In this document: positions 52,737-63,226 of the stretch, piece after piece
How the letters are laid out: each line of letters begins with the position of its first letter
Position numbering within the stretch: position 1 is the stretch's first letter
Assembly (NCBI RefSeq): GCF_000969415.1
Contig: NZ_JZEX01000061.1
Span: 1-64,000, forward strand
DNA from: Devosia geojensis
GTDB lineage: Bacteria > Pseudomonadota > Alphaproteobacteria > Rhizobiales > Devosiaceae
Length of the DNA stretch: 64,000 bases
Direction of reading: 5' to 3'
Made by a program: the position numbers and the translations under genes
The notes under the pieces: generated by a model
The model's input: the letters and a program-made list of their open reading frames with translations, nothing else
The model's database searches: none
What the model was told of the DNA's origin: nothing

Positions 52737-54332
52737 TTACTTGGAGCTCACCATCATTGCCATGGTGCGGCCTTCGGCTCCGCCGACAAGCTCGAGGTCG
52801 GTGCGGTGCGCCCAGAGCTCGTGGTTATAGAAGAGCGGAATGCCGGGAAGGTCGGCAACCGCCTGCTTCATGGCCTGCGCCAAATACTCGTCAGAGCGCG
52901 CCGGATCGACCTCCACGGCCCAGGCCTGGATGGCTTCCTCGAACGCGGGGCTGTTGTAGTTCGAGAAATTGGCCGATCCCAGACCCAGATCGTCGTCCCG
53001 CTGGGCGAACGCGCCCGAGATCAGCTGCGCGGCGCCCTGCGGGTGCCCCCAGCCATACATGAAGACCCCCAGCTCTCCCTCGGTCCGCCGGGTCTGGAAC
53101 ACCGACCACGGCTCGGTGCGCAGCGTCACGTCGAGGCCGAGACGCGTCCAGTATTGGGTGATCGCCTGCCCGACCAGCTGGCCGTTGGTGTAGCGGTCCG
53201 CCGGCACATTGAATTCGAGCGCGAAGCCATCCGGATAGCCGGCCTCGGCCAGCAGGGCGCGAGCGGCTTCGGCATCGGTTTCGAGTTCGGGCATTTCGGG
53301 AGCGCCGGCCATGTAGCGGGGAGCGAACTGGTTGGCGGCGGTCGCGTTGCCGCTGAAGAGCCTGTCGGTGATCGCCTGCCGGTCGATGGCCATCGAGAGC
53401 GCCTGGCGCACCTTGACGTCGGCCAGCGGGTTCGACCCGTCTGCCGCAGTGACGCCCCCGGCGCCGTCCTCGCTGGTGTCGAGGACGATGAAGATCGTCT
53501 GCAGCCCAGGCACGGCGCTGTAGGTGAAATTCTCGTCCCGGTCGATCACCTGCAGGTCCTCGGCGCTCGGCTGCTCGACGATGTCGTAGTCGCCGGCGAG
53601 AAGGCCCGCGATACGCGCACCGTTGTTGGGAACCGAGCGGATTTCGACCCGGCCCCATTCGGGCGATTCGCCCCAGTAGTTCTCGTTGCGCACGAGATCG
53701 GCGTCCCCGGTCGCCTGGAAGCTTTCGTAGACATAGGGGCCGGTGCCGATCGCGGCATCGCCGTTGTCGAAATCGGCCTGCGCTGGGTAGGAGTCTGCGA
53801 TCCCACAATCGCCCTCGCGGTCATAGGCGATGTCCCCCTCGATCCCGGCCGCGTCGGCCGAGAGGATCTTCAGGAACTTGAGCTTCTGCGTGATGATCGG
53901 ATAAGGCGCCGTGGTCTCGAAACGGACCGTATGATCGTCCACCGCGACGACATCGGTCACCGGCCCCAGGGCCGAGGTGACGACATTGGCGCGGCCGTCG
54001 ACCCGGTACATCATGCGGCACATGCTGTAGACGACGTCGCGGGCCGTGAACGGCGCGCCGTTGGAGAACGTCACGCCCTCGCGCAGGTCGAAGACGATCG
54101 AGGTCGGGCCCTCCCAGCGCCACTCGGTGGCGAGCAGCGGAGAATCGTCGAGGCCGACGAGCATCTCGAAGACATGCTCGGCCAGCGCACCCGTATGGGT
54201 GTCGCTATAGGGATAAGGATCGGCGCTGACGGGCGCCGTCGAATAGGCCATTCGCAGCGTTTCGGCCGCAGCGCCGCTGGCGATCAGCGGGCTGCAGGAC
54301 AACAGCAGTGCGGCGAGAAGTGATTTAGGCAT
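52737..54332 (-). CDS. ABC substrate-binding protein, family 5 (peptide type)
   Basis: Periplasmic protein of 531 residues with signal peptide (LLAALLLSCSPLIASGAAA) and mature start ETLRMAYSTAPVSADPY. It has the family-5 segments VFDLREGVTFSNGAPFTARD and PLADVKVRQALSMAIDRQAI. The start at 54332 has GGGGAA five bases upstream and overlaps the end of the amidohydrolase gene by 8 bp. As second gene of the operon it sets substrate specificity. Peptides or N-acylated amino acids are the inferred ligands because of the linked amidohydrolase. Confidence 0.92.
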   Translation of the reverse strand: MPKSLLAALLLSCSPLIASGAAAETLRMAYSTAPVSADPYPYSDTHTGALAEHVFEMLVGLDDSPLLATEWRWEGPTSIVFDLREGVTFSNGAPFTARDVVYSMCRMMYRVDGRANVVTSALGPVTDVVAVDDHTVRFETTAPYPIITQKLKFLKILSADAAGIEGDIAYDREGDCGIADSYPAQADFDNGDAAIGTGPYVYESFQATGDADLVRNENYWGESPEWGRVEIRSVPNNGARIAGLLAGDYDIVEQPSAEDLQVIDRDENFTYSAVPGLQTIFIVLDTSEDGAGGVTAADGSNPLADVKVRQALSMAIDRQAITDRLFSGNATAANQFAPRYMAGAPEMPELETDAEAARALLAEAGYPDGFALEFNVPADRYTNGQLVGQAITQYWTRLGLDVTLRTEPWSVFQTRRTEGELGVFMYGWGHPQGAAQLISGAFAQRDDDLGLGSANFSNYNSPAFEEAIQAWAVEVDPARSDEYLAQAMKQAVADLPGIPLFYNHELWAHRTDLELVGGAEGRTMAMMVSSK

Positions 54333-55263
54333 CGGCGTTCCCCATTTCTTTTTGATGTTCCCCCTCGCTGGCGGGCATCTGGCCGGCCATGCGATCTGAT
54401 ATGAACTGCTTGAATTCGGCGAGCACGTCCGAGCAGTCCCGCCGGACCGCGTCGAACCGATCGGTCTTGAGGCGCGTCTCCTCGTCCATGTAGAGGTCGC
54501 GCCGCAGCTCGATCTGGACCAGGTGCTGCTCGATTTCCGGCCAGCCATAGCGCAGCGTGATCTCGCCGCCGGCAAAGCGCCGGTTGAGCCCGACCTCGTA
54601 GCCGCGCCGCTCGAAAGCCTCGACCAGCTTTTCGGCGACTTCAGGGGCGCAGGATTCCCCGTATCGCGTGCCGATATCGATCTGCGGCCGCGCGCGCCTG
54701 CCCTGGGCCGTGGTATCGAACTGCATCATCGAATGGCAGTCAATGACGTAGGCGCTGCCGAACTTGCGGCGCGTCGTCTCGATCATGGTCGTCAGCGCCT
54801 GGTGGTAGATGACGTAGCGGGTCGCGAGTCGACGTTTGGCTTCCGAACGGCCGAGCTTGCGGTCGTAGATGTCCACTTCCTTGGCCTTCGACCAGAAGAG
54901 CGTCGTGCCGTCGGTCAGGGCCGTTGGCTGCAGGCGCCCGTACCAGAGCTCGGGATCTTCCAGCATGGTCTCGTCGATGTCGTGCTGGTGCCGATTGACG
55001 TCGATATAGGCTCTCGGAAAATTGGCCTTGATGGAGCTGAGCTTCAGATCGTCGGCGTAAGAGAAGAGCTCATCGACATATTTGTCGGACGGATAGTCGA
55101 TGACGTTGAAGGGCAGGGAGCGCGCGTAGCCGAAATCGGGAGGATACCGGTCGCCGCTGTGCGGGAACGACAGCAGCAGCGGAACCGCGGCATCGGAAAC
55201 CCACTTTACCGTCACCGGCGCATCTGCGGGGGTTTCGTCAAACACGGCGGCGTCCAAACTCAC
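54325..55263 (-). CDS. N-formylglutamate amidohydrolase-like enzyme
   Basis: Zinc amidohydrolase-like protein of 312 residues. Family motifs are SFPHSGDRYP (residues about 32-41), PSDKYVDELF, YIDVNRHQHDIDE and VIDCHSMMQFD, the last expected at the metal site. Known members split N-formylglutamate in histidine degradation, but this gene is in a peptide-importer operon with no hut genes nearby, so the true substrate may be another N-acyl or formyl amino acid. The GTG at 55263 was chosen because AAGGAG stands exactly six bases upstream; a TTG 45 bp earlier is in frame but lacks a site. Confidence 0.83.
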   Translation of the reverse strand: MSLDAAVFDETPADAPVTVKWVSDAAVPLLLSFPHSGDRYPPDFGYARSLPFNVIDYPSDKYVDELFSYADDLKLSSIKANFPRAYIDVNRHQHDIDETMLEDPELWYGRLQPTALTDGTTLFWSKAKEVDIYDRKLGRSEAKRRLATRYVIYHQALTTMIETTRRKFGSAYVIDCHSMMQFDTTAQGRRARPQIDIGTRYGESCAPEVAEKLVEAFERRGYEVGLNRRFAGGEITLRYGWPEIEQHLVQIELRRDLYMDEETRLKTDRFDAVRRDCSDVLAEFKQFISDRMAGQMPASEGEHQKEMGNADA

Positions 55264-55556
55264 TTCCGGCTCCTTGTCGTCGCGCCCTCCTCGGGCATTT
55301 CGAGCCAAGCTAGTCGGTCAGCGGGCCGCCAAAAACGTTATTGAATGGATCATCGACTCCATAAGGCTAGCTTATGGCGCGGCACGTATGCTCAACTCGG
55401 AGCTGGAAATTCCGGGATTGGGGACGGAGACGGGGTCGGCTTGCCGCTCCATTGCCTAGACCAATGGGTACTTCAGATCGCTCAATACCATGGACCAGTT
55501 GACCCGCGCGTCCTAAACAGGACCGGAATTCCCGAGAACTTCGCACCAGACGCTTG
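55264..55556. promoter_or_regulatory. Divergent control region of the amidohydrolase-importer operon
   Basis: About 290 bp without a gene between the operon and the PuuD-like gene. It includes the perfect palindrome CCATAAG-N5-CTTATGG at 55359-55377. No promoter hexamers could be assigned reliably. Confidence 0.5.
55359..55377. promoter_or_regulatory. 19-bp palindrome, candidate operator
   Basis: CCATAAG (55359-55365) and CTTATGG (55371-55377) are perfect complements around GCTAG. It lies about 95 bp upstream of the amidohydrolase GTG. The geometry suits a dimeric GntR- or TetR-like repressor, but no such gene is adjacent; the operon's own LysR is the nearest regulator. Confidence 0.5.
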
Positions 55557-56255
55557 ATGACGCACCGCCCCCTGATCGCCGTTTCCGTCGGTTCGGCAAC
55601 GGACCCGCTTCCCTATACTCGCGCCATCGAGCGGGCGGGAGCCGAGGCCCAGGTCTTCGTTCCCGGCCCCGGGCGTTCGGTGCTCGCGCACGATATCAGG
55701 GGCGTAGTCTTTTGCGGCGGCGCCGCGGTGCACCCCTCCCGCTTCGGTCAGGACCTCGATCCGAACATCAGGAAAGCGGTCGACGAACCGCGCGACGAGA
55801 TGGAGTGGGACCTGCTGGATCAAGCCCTCGCGCGGGAGCTGCCCGTTCTCGGCATCTGCCGGGGTTTCCAGATGATCAACGTCTATTTCGGCGGAACGCT
55901 GAGCCAGAACCTCGCCGCCGGCTCCTGGAAGGACGATCACCGCCCCGACGTGCCCCGCGATGCCGTCGCCCATACGGTCCGCGCACGCGGCGGCGAGCTG
56001 CAGGATGTTTTCGGGCGCGGGCCGTTCGAGGTGAACAGCATCCATCGCCAAGGCATAAAGGTACTCGGCGAGGGACTTGAGGCGACGGTCTTTACCGAAG
56101 ACGGTCTCATCGAAGGATATGAGAGCGGGACGAGGCGTATCCTGGCGGTCCAGTGGCACCCTGAGGAACTCGTCGACCATCCTGCCCAGCGCCGCTTGTT
56201 CGAAACGCTGGTATCGCGTGCCGGACTTGGCAGCCAGGTGGCGTTGAATCGGTGA
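55557..56255 (+). CDS. Class-I glutamine amidotransferase-like hydrolase (PuuD family)
   Basis: Cytoplasmic 232-residue protein of the gamma-glutamyl-GABA hydrolase group. The nucleophile Cys is in LGICRGFQMINV, the catalytic His-Glu in VQWHPEE, and NSIHRQGIKVLG is characteristic of PuuD-like enzymes. Such enzymes remove glutamate from gamma-glutamylated amines. There is no obvious ribosome-binding site before the ATG, and a TTG directly precedes it. It is divergent from the amidohydrolase operon, so both may deal with glutamyl or N-acylglutamate-type compounds, which is inference only. Confidence 0.85.
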   Translation: MTHRPLIAVSVGSATDPLPYTRAIERAGAEAQVFVPGPGRSVLAHDIRGVVFCGGAAVHPSRFGQDLDPNIRKAVDEPRDEMEWDLLDQALARELPVLGICRGFQMINVYFGGTLSQNLAAGSWKDDHRPDVPRDAVAHTVRARGGELQDVFGRGPFEVNSIHRQGIKVLGEGLEATVFTEDGLIEGYESGTRRILAVQWHPEELVDHPAQRRLFETLVSRAGLGSQVALNR

Positions 56256-56279
56256 CTGGCCGAGGCGGCAAATCGCTTC

Positions 56280-57299
56280 CTATAGAGCCCAGGCATGCGC
56301 CCGACGGATGATCCTCAGCCAGTCTCGGGCGGCAAGGAACGCGTTCCGTCGTTGGCGAGGGGTGGACTTCTGGTCCATCGCCGCCAACAAGTGGACATTG
56401 AGGGCGCCGGCCAAGGCATTGGAGGCACCGGCGACCCAATAGGCGCTGCGCAACGGATCAGAGATACGCCGGTCCAATCCCAGCCCGGTCAAATATTCCT
56501 TGAACAGGAGATCATGCCTCTGCAGGGCATTCGGTTCGAAAAACCGTAGCGATTGGAGCATCGAGCTCACATCCTCCAGAGGCGAGCCCAGGCGGGCGCG
56601 TCCCCAATCGATCAGCACGGGCAGGCGATCGGTGCCCTTTCTGACCATGGCGTTTCCGGGATGCACATCTCCGTGGATGGGACGCTGATCGAGCGGAGCT
56701 TCCCGCAAGAGGGCATTCCGCAGCCTGGGAAGGTTGAGGACTACTTTGTCGAGCACGCGGCGGTGACGCGCGAGCGGCGCAAGCTCCGGGTCGTGCCGGC
56801 AGCATTCGAGCCGGAGGCGCGTTTCGGCTGCACTGGTCGCCAAAGCGTCTTCATAATCCCAGTCCGTCAGCGACAACGCGCTTTGCGCGGTGTGGACATG
56901 GAACCGGCCCAGCCGACGCAACAGGGTCGTCGTGAGGTCCAGGTGCCGCCACGGCCAGGCCATGGCGCGATCGATGGCTTCCATCACCAGGAACGATCCG
57001 CCCGGCGAATGCTCGACATACAGCAGCCGCGGCGCGAGGACGCCGGCATGCTTTGTCACCAGATCACGGTAGACGGCGACTTCGCGCTCGGCGCGTCCGT
57101 GCAGGTGTTTGATGACAAAGCTGACGGTCCGCGGCCTGTCGCGCCGGTCGGAGTAGCGGGCGGTCACGTGCATGACTTCGGCGGCTTCGCTGCCATTGGA
57201 AAAGCGGCGCTGGCTGAACCGCGCTTGGGCTGCGGCGGGACCGACGAGGTTGAAGAGGGCATTGCGGGCGGCGGTATGGATCGGGCTGGTCGACATCAT
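56280..57299 (-). CDS. APH/choline-kinase-fold phosphotransferase
   Basis: Kinase-like protein of 339 residues. The phosphate-transfer loop is IHGDVHPGN near residue 213, the metal-binding segment is VLIDWGRARLGSPLEDV, and the N-lobe lysine probably lies in SFVIKHLHG. Members phosphorylate small alcohols (choline, ethanolamine, homoserine) or aminoglycosides. The neighbouring BCCT transporter is divergent and transports choline or betaine in known families, so a choline-type substrate is attractive. It is convergent with the PuuD-like gene. Confidence 0.8.
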   Translation of the reverse strand: MMSTSPIHTAARNALFNLVGPAAAQARFSQRRFSNGSEAAEVMHVTARYSDRRDRPRTVSFVIKHLHGRAEREVAVYRDLVTKHAGVLAPRLLYVEHSPGGSFLVMEAIDRAMAWPWRHLDLTTTLLRRLGRFHVHTAQSALSLTDWDYEDALATSAAETRLRLECCRHDPELAPLARHRRVLDKVVLNLPRLRNALLREAPLDQRPIHGDVHPGNAMVRKGTDRLPVLIDWGRARLGSPLEDVSSMLQSLRFFEPNALQRHDLLFKEYLTGLGLDRRISDPLRSAYWVAGASNALAGALNVHLLAAMDQKSTPRQRRNAFLAARDWLRIIRRAHAWAL

Positions 57300-57340
57300 G
57301 AAACCATGATGGGGACATGCTCGGGCCCGCTCAACCCTGC

Positions 57341-57354
57341 TCCCGAATTCGGGA
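57341..57354. promoter_or_regulatory. 14-bp palindrome upstream of kinase and BCCT genes
   Basis: TCCCGAATTCGGGA is a perfect palindrome in the 262-bp gap between divergent genes, 42 bp upstream of the kinase start. It may be a repressor site (for example BetI-like), but a G/C-rich palindrome of this size can also arise by chance. The rest of the gap shows nothing else. Confidence 0.3.
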
Positions 57355-57561
57355 TCTTGCCGCTTTGCTACAGTCGGCGCGTGGTCAGCGGGGCGCAGCT
57401 CTCTCGGACCTCGCCATCACCCCAGCGACGACGCACTGCTGCGCGGGCGCGGCGCTATCGTGTTCCGCCAGAATCGCCGTGCTTGTGTTGAACCTAGCTG
57501 AGGCGCCGCAGTTAGTAGAGTGAGCCCCTTCTTCGGCTGCTCCCCAAACACGAGGTGTCCA

Positions 57562-59565
57562 ATGCCCGGCTTCGTGATCAACCCGCCGGTATTCTTCGGC
57601 TCCGTCGTGATAATCGGTGTCTTCGTGGGAATCGGCGTTCTTTTCCCCGAACAAGCCGAGTCGATCTTCGGGGCGCTGCAGGGTTGGGTGCTCGCGTCCT
57701 TCGGCTGGTGGTATCTGCTTGCCGTGGCGATTTTCATCGGTTCGGCCATTCTCTTTGCCGCGAGCCGGTTCGGCAGCCTCAAGCTCGGGCCGGACGATTC
57801 CACGCCCGACTTCCACTACATGTCCTGGGTGGCGATGCTCTTTGCCGCCGGCATGGGGATCGGCCTCATGTACTTCGCGGTCGGCGAGCCCATGACCCAT
57901 TTCGCCGCTCCGCCGGAAGCCGAGCCGCTCACCATCGCGGCGCAACGCCAAGCGATGAGCGTCACATTCTTCCACTGGGGGCTGCATGCCTGGGCGATTT
58001 ACGCGGTGGTGGGCCTGTCGCTCGCCTACTTCGGCTACCGCTACAACCTGCCGCTCACCGTGCGCTCGGGCCTTTATCCGCTGCTCAAGGAGCGCATCGA
58101 CGGGCCGATCGGGCACGCTGTCGATATCTTCGCCATCTGCGGAACGATCTTCGGCATCGCCACCTCGCTGGGCTTCGGCGTGCTGCAGATCAACGCCGGC
58201 CTCAGCTATCTGCTCGGGCTGCCCAATAGCGCCATCGTCCAGATCGTCCTCATCGCGATCATCACCGTCATCGCGACCATCTCCGTCGTCACGGGTGTCG
58301 ACAAAGGCATCCGCCGCCTGAGCGAGCTCAACCTGGTCGTCGCGATCCTGCTCATGCTCTTTGTGCTCGTCGTCGGCCCGACAGCCCAGCTCCTGCGGGA
58401 CTTCGTGCAGAATATCGGCTTCTATCTCGACACGATCGTGCTGCGCACCTTCAACATCTACGCCTACGAGCCGCGCCCCTGGATCGACGCGTGGACGCTG
58501 TTCTACTGGGCCTGGTGGATCTCCTGGTCGCCGTTCGTCGGCATGTTCATCGCGCGGATATCGCGCGGCCGCACGGTACGGGAATTCGTGATCGCCGTCC
58601 TCTTCGTCCCGGCGGGTTTCACCTTCATGTGGATGACGGTCTTCGGCAACACCGCACTCCACATCGACACGACGATTGCGAACGGGGCGCTGTCCACGGC
58701 GGTGGAAAGCGACCTCTCCGTCGCCCTCTTTCAGTTTTTCGGATACCTGCCGCTTTCGCCGATCACCTCATCGCTCGCGGTTTTGCTGGTCGCGGTGTTT
58801 TTCATCACCTCTTCCGATTCCGGCTCGCTGGTCGTCGACACGATAGCAGCCGGCGGCGAAACGCAGACGACCACGCTGCAACGCGTGTTCTGGTGTGCGC
58901 TGGAAGGTCTGGTTGCCGCCGTGCTTCTGCTGACCGGCGGCCTTGCCGCGTTGCAATCGGCCACGATCGCCACCGCGCTTCCCTTCTCGCTGATCATGCT
59001 CGCCTTGATCTGGGCTCTCTTTAAAGGCATGAAATCCGATCTGGCGCAGTATCGGCTCGGTCAGGCGGGGTCGGCACCGCAGGCGCATCCTGCCGCCGGG
59101 CTCACCTGGCAACGCCGGCTGGGCCTGATCCTCAACGCTCCAACCGAAAAGCAGGTCGCCACGTTCATCGACGATATCGTGACGTCGGCGCTCGGCAACG
59201 TGGCCGGCGAGATGGAAAGGCGTGGGCGCGAGGCGACCGTTTCCCCCGGGGACGCGGAGCACTCCGTTTCGCTCACGATCCCGGCCAGCGGCATGCGCGA
59301 TTTCGTCTATGGCGTTCAGCCGGCCGCCCATCGTCTGCCGGTCTTCTCGGCGCTGGAGGCGGCGCAGGCCGACCAGCGTTTCGAAGCGCGCACATTCTTC
59401 AGCGACGGCAGCCGCGGCTATGATCTGATGGGCATGACGCACGAGCAGGTCATTTCGGACGTGCTGGCGCAATTCGATCGCTATCTGCAACTGGTCCAAT
59501 CACCCGAAGCCTCGCTTGTGATCGGTGCACCCGAACATGCGCCCGAGGCGGACTCGTCCCGCTGA
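57562..59565 (+). CDS. BCCT-family choline/betaine transporter (BetT-like)
   Basis: Inner-membrane secondary transporter of 667 residues with twelve helices. The family signature [20 protein letters not shown] lies near residue 315, and [25 protein letters not shown] early helices carry the GMGIG motif. A C-terminal cytoplasmic domain of about 160 residues (from near 505) is typical of the long BetT group that takes up choline. The ATG at 57562 has GAGGTG five bases upstream. It imports choline or betaine for osmoprotection or catabolism. Confidence 0.9.
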   Translation: MPGFVINPPVFFGSVVIIGVFVGIGVLFPEQAESIFGALQGWVLASFGWWYLLAVAIFIGSAILFAASRFGSLKLGPDDSTPDFHYMSWVAMLFAAGMGIGLMYFAVGEPMTHFAAPPEAEPLTIAAQRQAMSVTFFHWGLHAWAIYAVVGLSLAYFGYRYNLPLTVRSGLYPLLKERIDGPIGHAVDIFAICGTIFGIATSLGFGVLQINAGLSYLLGLPNSAIVQIVLIAIITVIATISVVTGVDKGIRRLSELNLVVAILLMLFVLVVGPTAQLLRDFVQNIGFYLDTIVLRTFNIYAYEPRPWIDAWTLFYWAWWISWSPFVGMFIARISRGRTVREFVIAVLFVPAGFTFMWMTVFGNTALHIDTTIANGALSTAVESDLSVALFQFFGYLPLSPITSSLAVLLVAVFFITSSDSGSLVVDTIAAGGETQTTTLQRVFWCALEGLVAAVLLLTGGLAALQSATIATALPFSLIMLALIWALFKGMKSDLAQYRLGQAGSAPQAHPAAGLTWQRRLGLILNAPTEKQVATFIDDIVTSALGNVAGEMERRGREATVSPGDAEHSVSLTIPASGMRDFVYGVQPAAHRLPVFSALEAAQADQRFEARTFFSDGSRGYDLMGMTHEQVISDVLAQFDRYLQLVQSPEASLVIGAPEHAPEADSSR

Positions 59566-59661
59566 CGGCTTTCGCCAGCCGGTAGCCTTCAATCTGGAGC
59601 GGTTCTTCGATCGGTAGCGTAGGATCTATGGACTCGTCGGCCGCCACGACCTGGTGCTGTC

Positions 59662-61389
59662 CTATCGCTGCATTTCGATCAGCTCCTCAAGCAATCGGGC
59701 ATATCTCCCCGCCTGCTCGTTGCAGAGTTCGTCTCCCGTGCCTGCGGCGAACGTCCACAGGCCAAGCTGGAATGCGAGATAGCAGGGCTCCATCGTCTGG
59801 AGCAGGCGGTGGTCTATGGAACGGCCGGTGAGTTGGCCGATGCGTTGGACGAGAGCGTCGCGCTCCTCGCTTGAAAGGTCGAGCTCGACCATCGCGCCGA
59901 TGATGTCCCAGGCCGGATCCTGGGGGCCAATGAGATCATGGGCGCCGCTGTGGTCGAGGGCGTCGGTCTTGAGCAGGCGCCCGTTGGGGGTGACCAGCCA
60001 TTCCCAGGCGTGCATGCGGTTGTCGGTATCGACGGGATGGAAGGGCAGGTGGTCGATATCGGCGAGGGCGGCTTCGAGGCCAGCGGCACGGGATTCGCCG
60101 AGAGCTTCGCGGGTGTTGGCCACGGCCATGGCGGCGAGTGCGGACGGGTCTGCGCCGGGGGTATAGACCGGAAGGTGCTGGATGCGGAAGGCGATATAGT
60201 CCACCAGGCGCTCGATGAGGGCGGCGCGGTCGCCGGTACTCGAGTCGAGCGGTGTGCCTTCCTGCCACTCCTCGACGAGGAAGCCGTGGCATAAGCCCAC
60301 GGGACGGGGCGAGAAGCCCGCCGCTGCGAGCTTGCTGGCTCTGACGAGCTTTCGTTCCGCATCCACGCCGAGGCCGGCGAACTTGACGAGGAAGCGCTGT
60401 CCATCGGCGTGGGCAAAGAACTTGCGACGCTCCAGCCGTCCATCCGCCGGCGGTGGGGGAGCAGGGTGCAGCTTACGCCAGGCGCCGCCGGAGATCTCCT
60501 CCAGCGGTGCTTGCAGAGGGCCTAGGAGGTCGGAAAGCCAGCTTTCGAGCTGGTGCTCGGGGCGTCCGGCGTGAAGGATGAGGGCATCGAAGTCGACGAC
60601 GTGCCTCGGGCGGCGTTCCCATCGGGCGCGGTGTTCCGGGCGGGCTTGCGGGCCGAGGGGCCCGCTATGGCCGGGAAAGAAATGCAGACGTTCTTCATCG
60701 ATGCCATGCTCGACGAGCCAGTCGGCGACGCCGCCGAAGGAGCTGCCGGAGAGGCCCGGGCCCTCATCGACGATGGCGAAATCGGCTTCCGGGTCGTTGA
60801 GGATGTGCGTGGCGAGCTCGGGTGAGATCTCCGGACGCCGTTCGAAGGGGTGACCGGTGGGGCGGAGCGTGATGGGAGGACCCGCGCCAAGGCTGGCGGC
60901 GACCATTGCGGCGAGGCTCGTGCCGATGCTGCGGATGCCGATGATGCGGGTGCGCGAGCTAAGGCCGGAGCGCTTGGCCGCGGCATAATAGGCTTCCGGA
61001 TAAAGAGCGTAGAACGCGTAGCCCTCGGGGCGCCGGACGGTTATCGGCGATGGGCCGGCGAGGGCGGCGAGGAGTTCGGGCCAGCCCGAGGGCAGGGTGG
61101 GTGGAGCGGCAAAGCCGCTCTCCCAGGAGAGCGCTACGGCCTTCGCGAGCGCCAGCAGAAACTTGCTTTCGGTTATATCGGCTGACGACCAGCCATCGGC
61201 GCCGGCGTGCGCAAAGCGAGCATCGGCAAGACCTTGCGCCAGTTCGCCGGCGAGGATGAAGGCGCCGACCAGACGTTGGTGGCGGGCAAGGCCCGGTGGC
61301 GCGGCGAGGCCCTCCGAGAGCGCGTCAAGGACGGCGGCACGCAACTCTGTGGGGTCCGCCTGCAGTTCTCCATCGCCATAGACCAGCAT
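59662..61389 (-). CDS. Phosphoribosyltransferase-like / kinase-like fusion protein
   Basis: Unrecognised cytoplasmic protein of 575 residues. Residues about 145-250 look like a type-I phosphoribosyltransferase: a strand-loop IIGIRSIGTSLAAMVAASLG, then the hydrophobic-acidic-glycine loop FAIVDEGPGLSGSS at 204-217 where the PRPP loop is expected. Residues about 320-505 resemble an APH-type kinase: FLVKFAGLG (K336), hinge VEEWQEG, TDNRMHAWEW, then KTDALDH and DPAWDIIG. The classic HxDxxxxN loop is degenerate. The ATG at 61389 has GGGAG six bases upstream. It is divergent from myo-inositol-phosphate synthase, 131 bp apart. The domains are inferred by eye; activity unknown. Confidence 0.7.
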   Translation of the reverse strand: MLVYGDGELQADPTELRAAVLDALSEGLAAPPGLARHQRLVGAFILAGELAQGLADARFAHAGADGWSSADITESKFLLALAKAVALSWESGFAAPPTLPSGWPELLAALAGPSPITVRRPEGYAFYALYPEAYYAAAKRSGLSSRTRIIGIRSIGTSLAAMVAASLGAGPPITLRPTGHPFERRPEISPELATHILNDPEADFAIVDEGPGLSGSSFGGVADWLVEHGIDEERLHFFPGHSGPLGPQARPEHRARWERRPRHVVDFDALILHAGRPEHQLESWLSDLLGPLQAPLEEISGGAWRKLHPAPPPPADGRLERRKFFAHADGQRFLVKFAGLGVDAERKLVRASKLAAAGFSPRPVGLCHGFLVEEWQEGTPLDSSTGDRAALIERLVDYIAFRIQHLPVYTPGADPSALAAMAVANTREALGESRAAGLEAALADIDHLPFHPVDTDNRMHAWEWLVTPNGRLLKTDALDHSGAHDLIGPQDPAWDIIGAMVELDLSSEERDALVQRIGQLTGRSIDHRLLQTMEPCYLAFQLGLWTFAAGTGDELCNEQAGRYARLLEELIEMQR

Positions 61390-61520
61390 CGTTCGCTCCC
61401 GCGCTCGCGCGGGCACAACGCGGTGAACGGGCTGCCGATCCACCGATTTTCCTGCCGGAACAAATCTCCGGTGGCTCCGTTGAGGCCAAGTAGATGCTCA
61501 CCGCCTCAAAGGAAACGGAC

Positions 61521-62620
<1,100 letters not shown>

Positions 62621-62624
<4 letters not shown>

Positions 62625-63217
62625 CCCTCTTTTTCCTTGTGCGTCACGCGGCGCACGACAATGTCGGCAGCTTTCTTGCCGGCCGCTCTGCGGGGATCGC
62701 TCTCGGCGAAGCGGGCATCGCCCAAGCCACCCGGCTCGGTGAGCGCCTGCGGCGCGAGCGTATCGAGGCGATCCACGCCAGCCCGCGCGAGCGCACGCAG
62801 GAGACGGCGGCGGCAATCGCCGCGGCTTGCGGCCTGACCGAAGTCGATATCGCCGAGGCGCTCGACGAGATCGACTTCGGCGAGTGGTCGGGCAAGACGT
62901 TCGCCGAGCTCGACGCCGACCCGCTCTGGCACCGCTGGAACAGCGAGCGGGCCCTAGCGCGTACCCCGGCCGGCGAGACGATGTCGGACGTCGGCCGGCG
63001 CATCCTCGCCTTCATGGAGGCGCTCGCCGCCCGGCGCGCCGATGCCAACCTGGTGCTCGTCAGCCATGCCGATGTCATCAAGGCGGCGGTCTGCCGCGTG
63101 CTCGACCTCTCCTTCGACGCCTGGCCGCGGTTCGACGTGAGCCCGGCTTCCATCACCACCCTTCTTGCCCGTGACGGCGACGCCCGGCTCGTCACGCTCA
63201 ATGAAATCGTGCCTTAG
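62621..63217 (+). CDS. Histidine phosphatase (phosphoglycerate-mutase-like)
   Basis: Cytoplasmic 198-residue enzyme with the catalytic RH dyad in FLVRHAAHD (residues 8-9) and the second histidine in [20 protein letters not shown] and [15 protein letters not shown] are standard histidine-phosphatase segments. The usual RHG reads RHA here. Its GTG start overlaps the synthase stop (GTGA). Position suggests it dephosphorylates inositol phosphate or another sugar phosphate from the same pathway, in place of a SuhB-type phosphatase, but this is inference. Confidence 0.88.
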
Positions 63218-63226
63218 GAGCAGACC

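Noticed and set aside
48705..54323. Long plus-strand open frames opposite the peptide-importer operon
   Set aside because: They mirror well-conserved ATPase, permease and binding-protein genes, and no domain or start signal supports them.
55264..55308. TTG start at 55308 for the amidohydrolase
   Set aside because: It has no ribosome-binding site and adds a charged, unconserved segment. The GTG at 55263 has AAGGAG six bases upstream.
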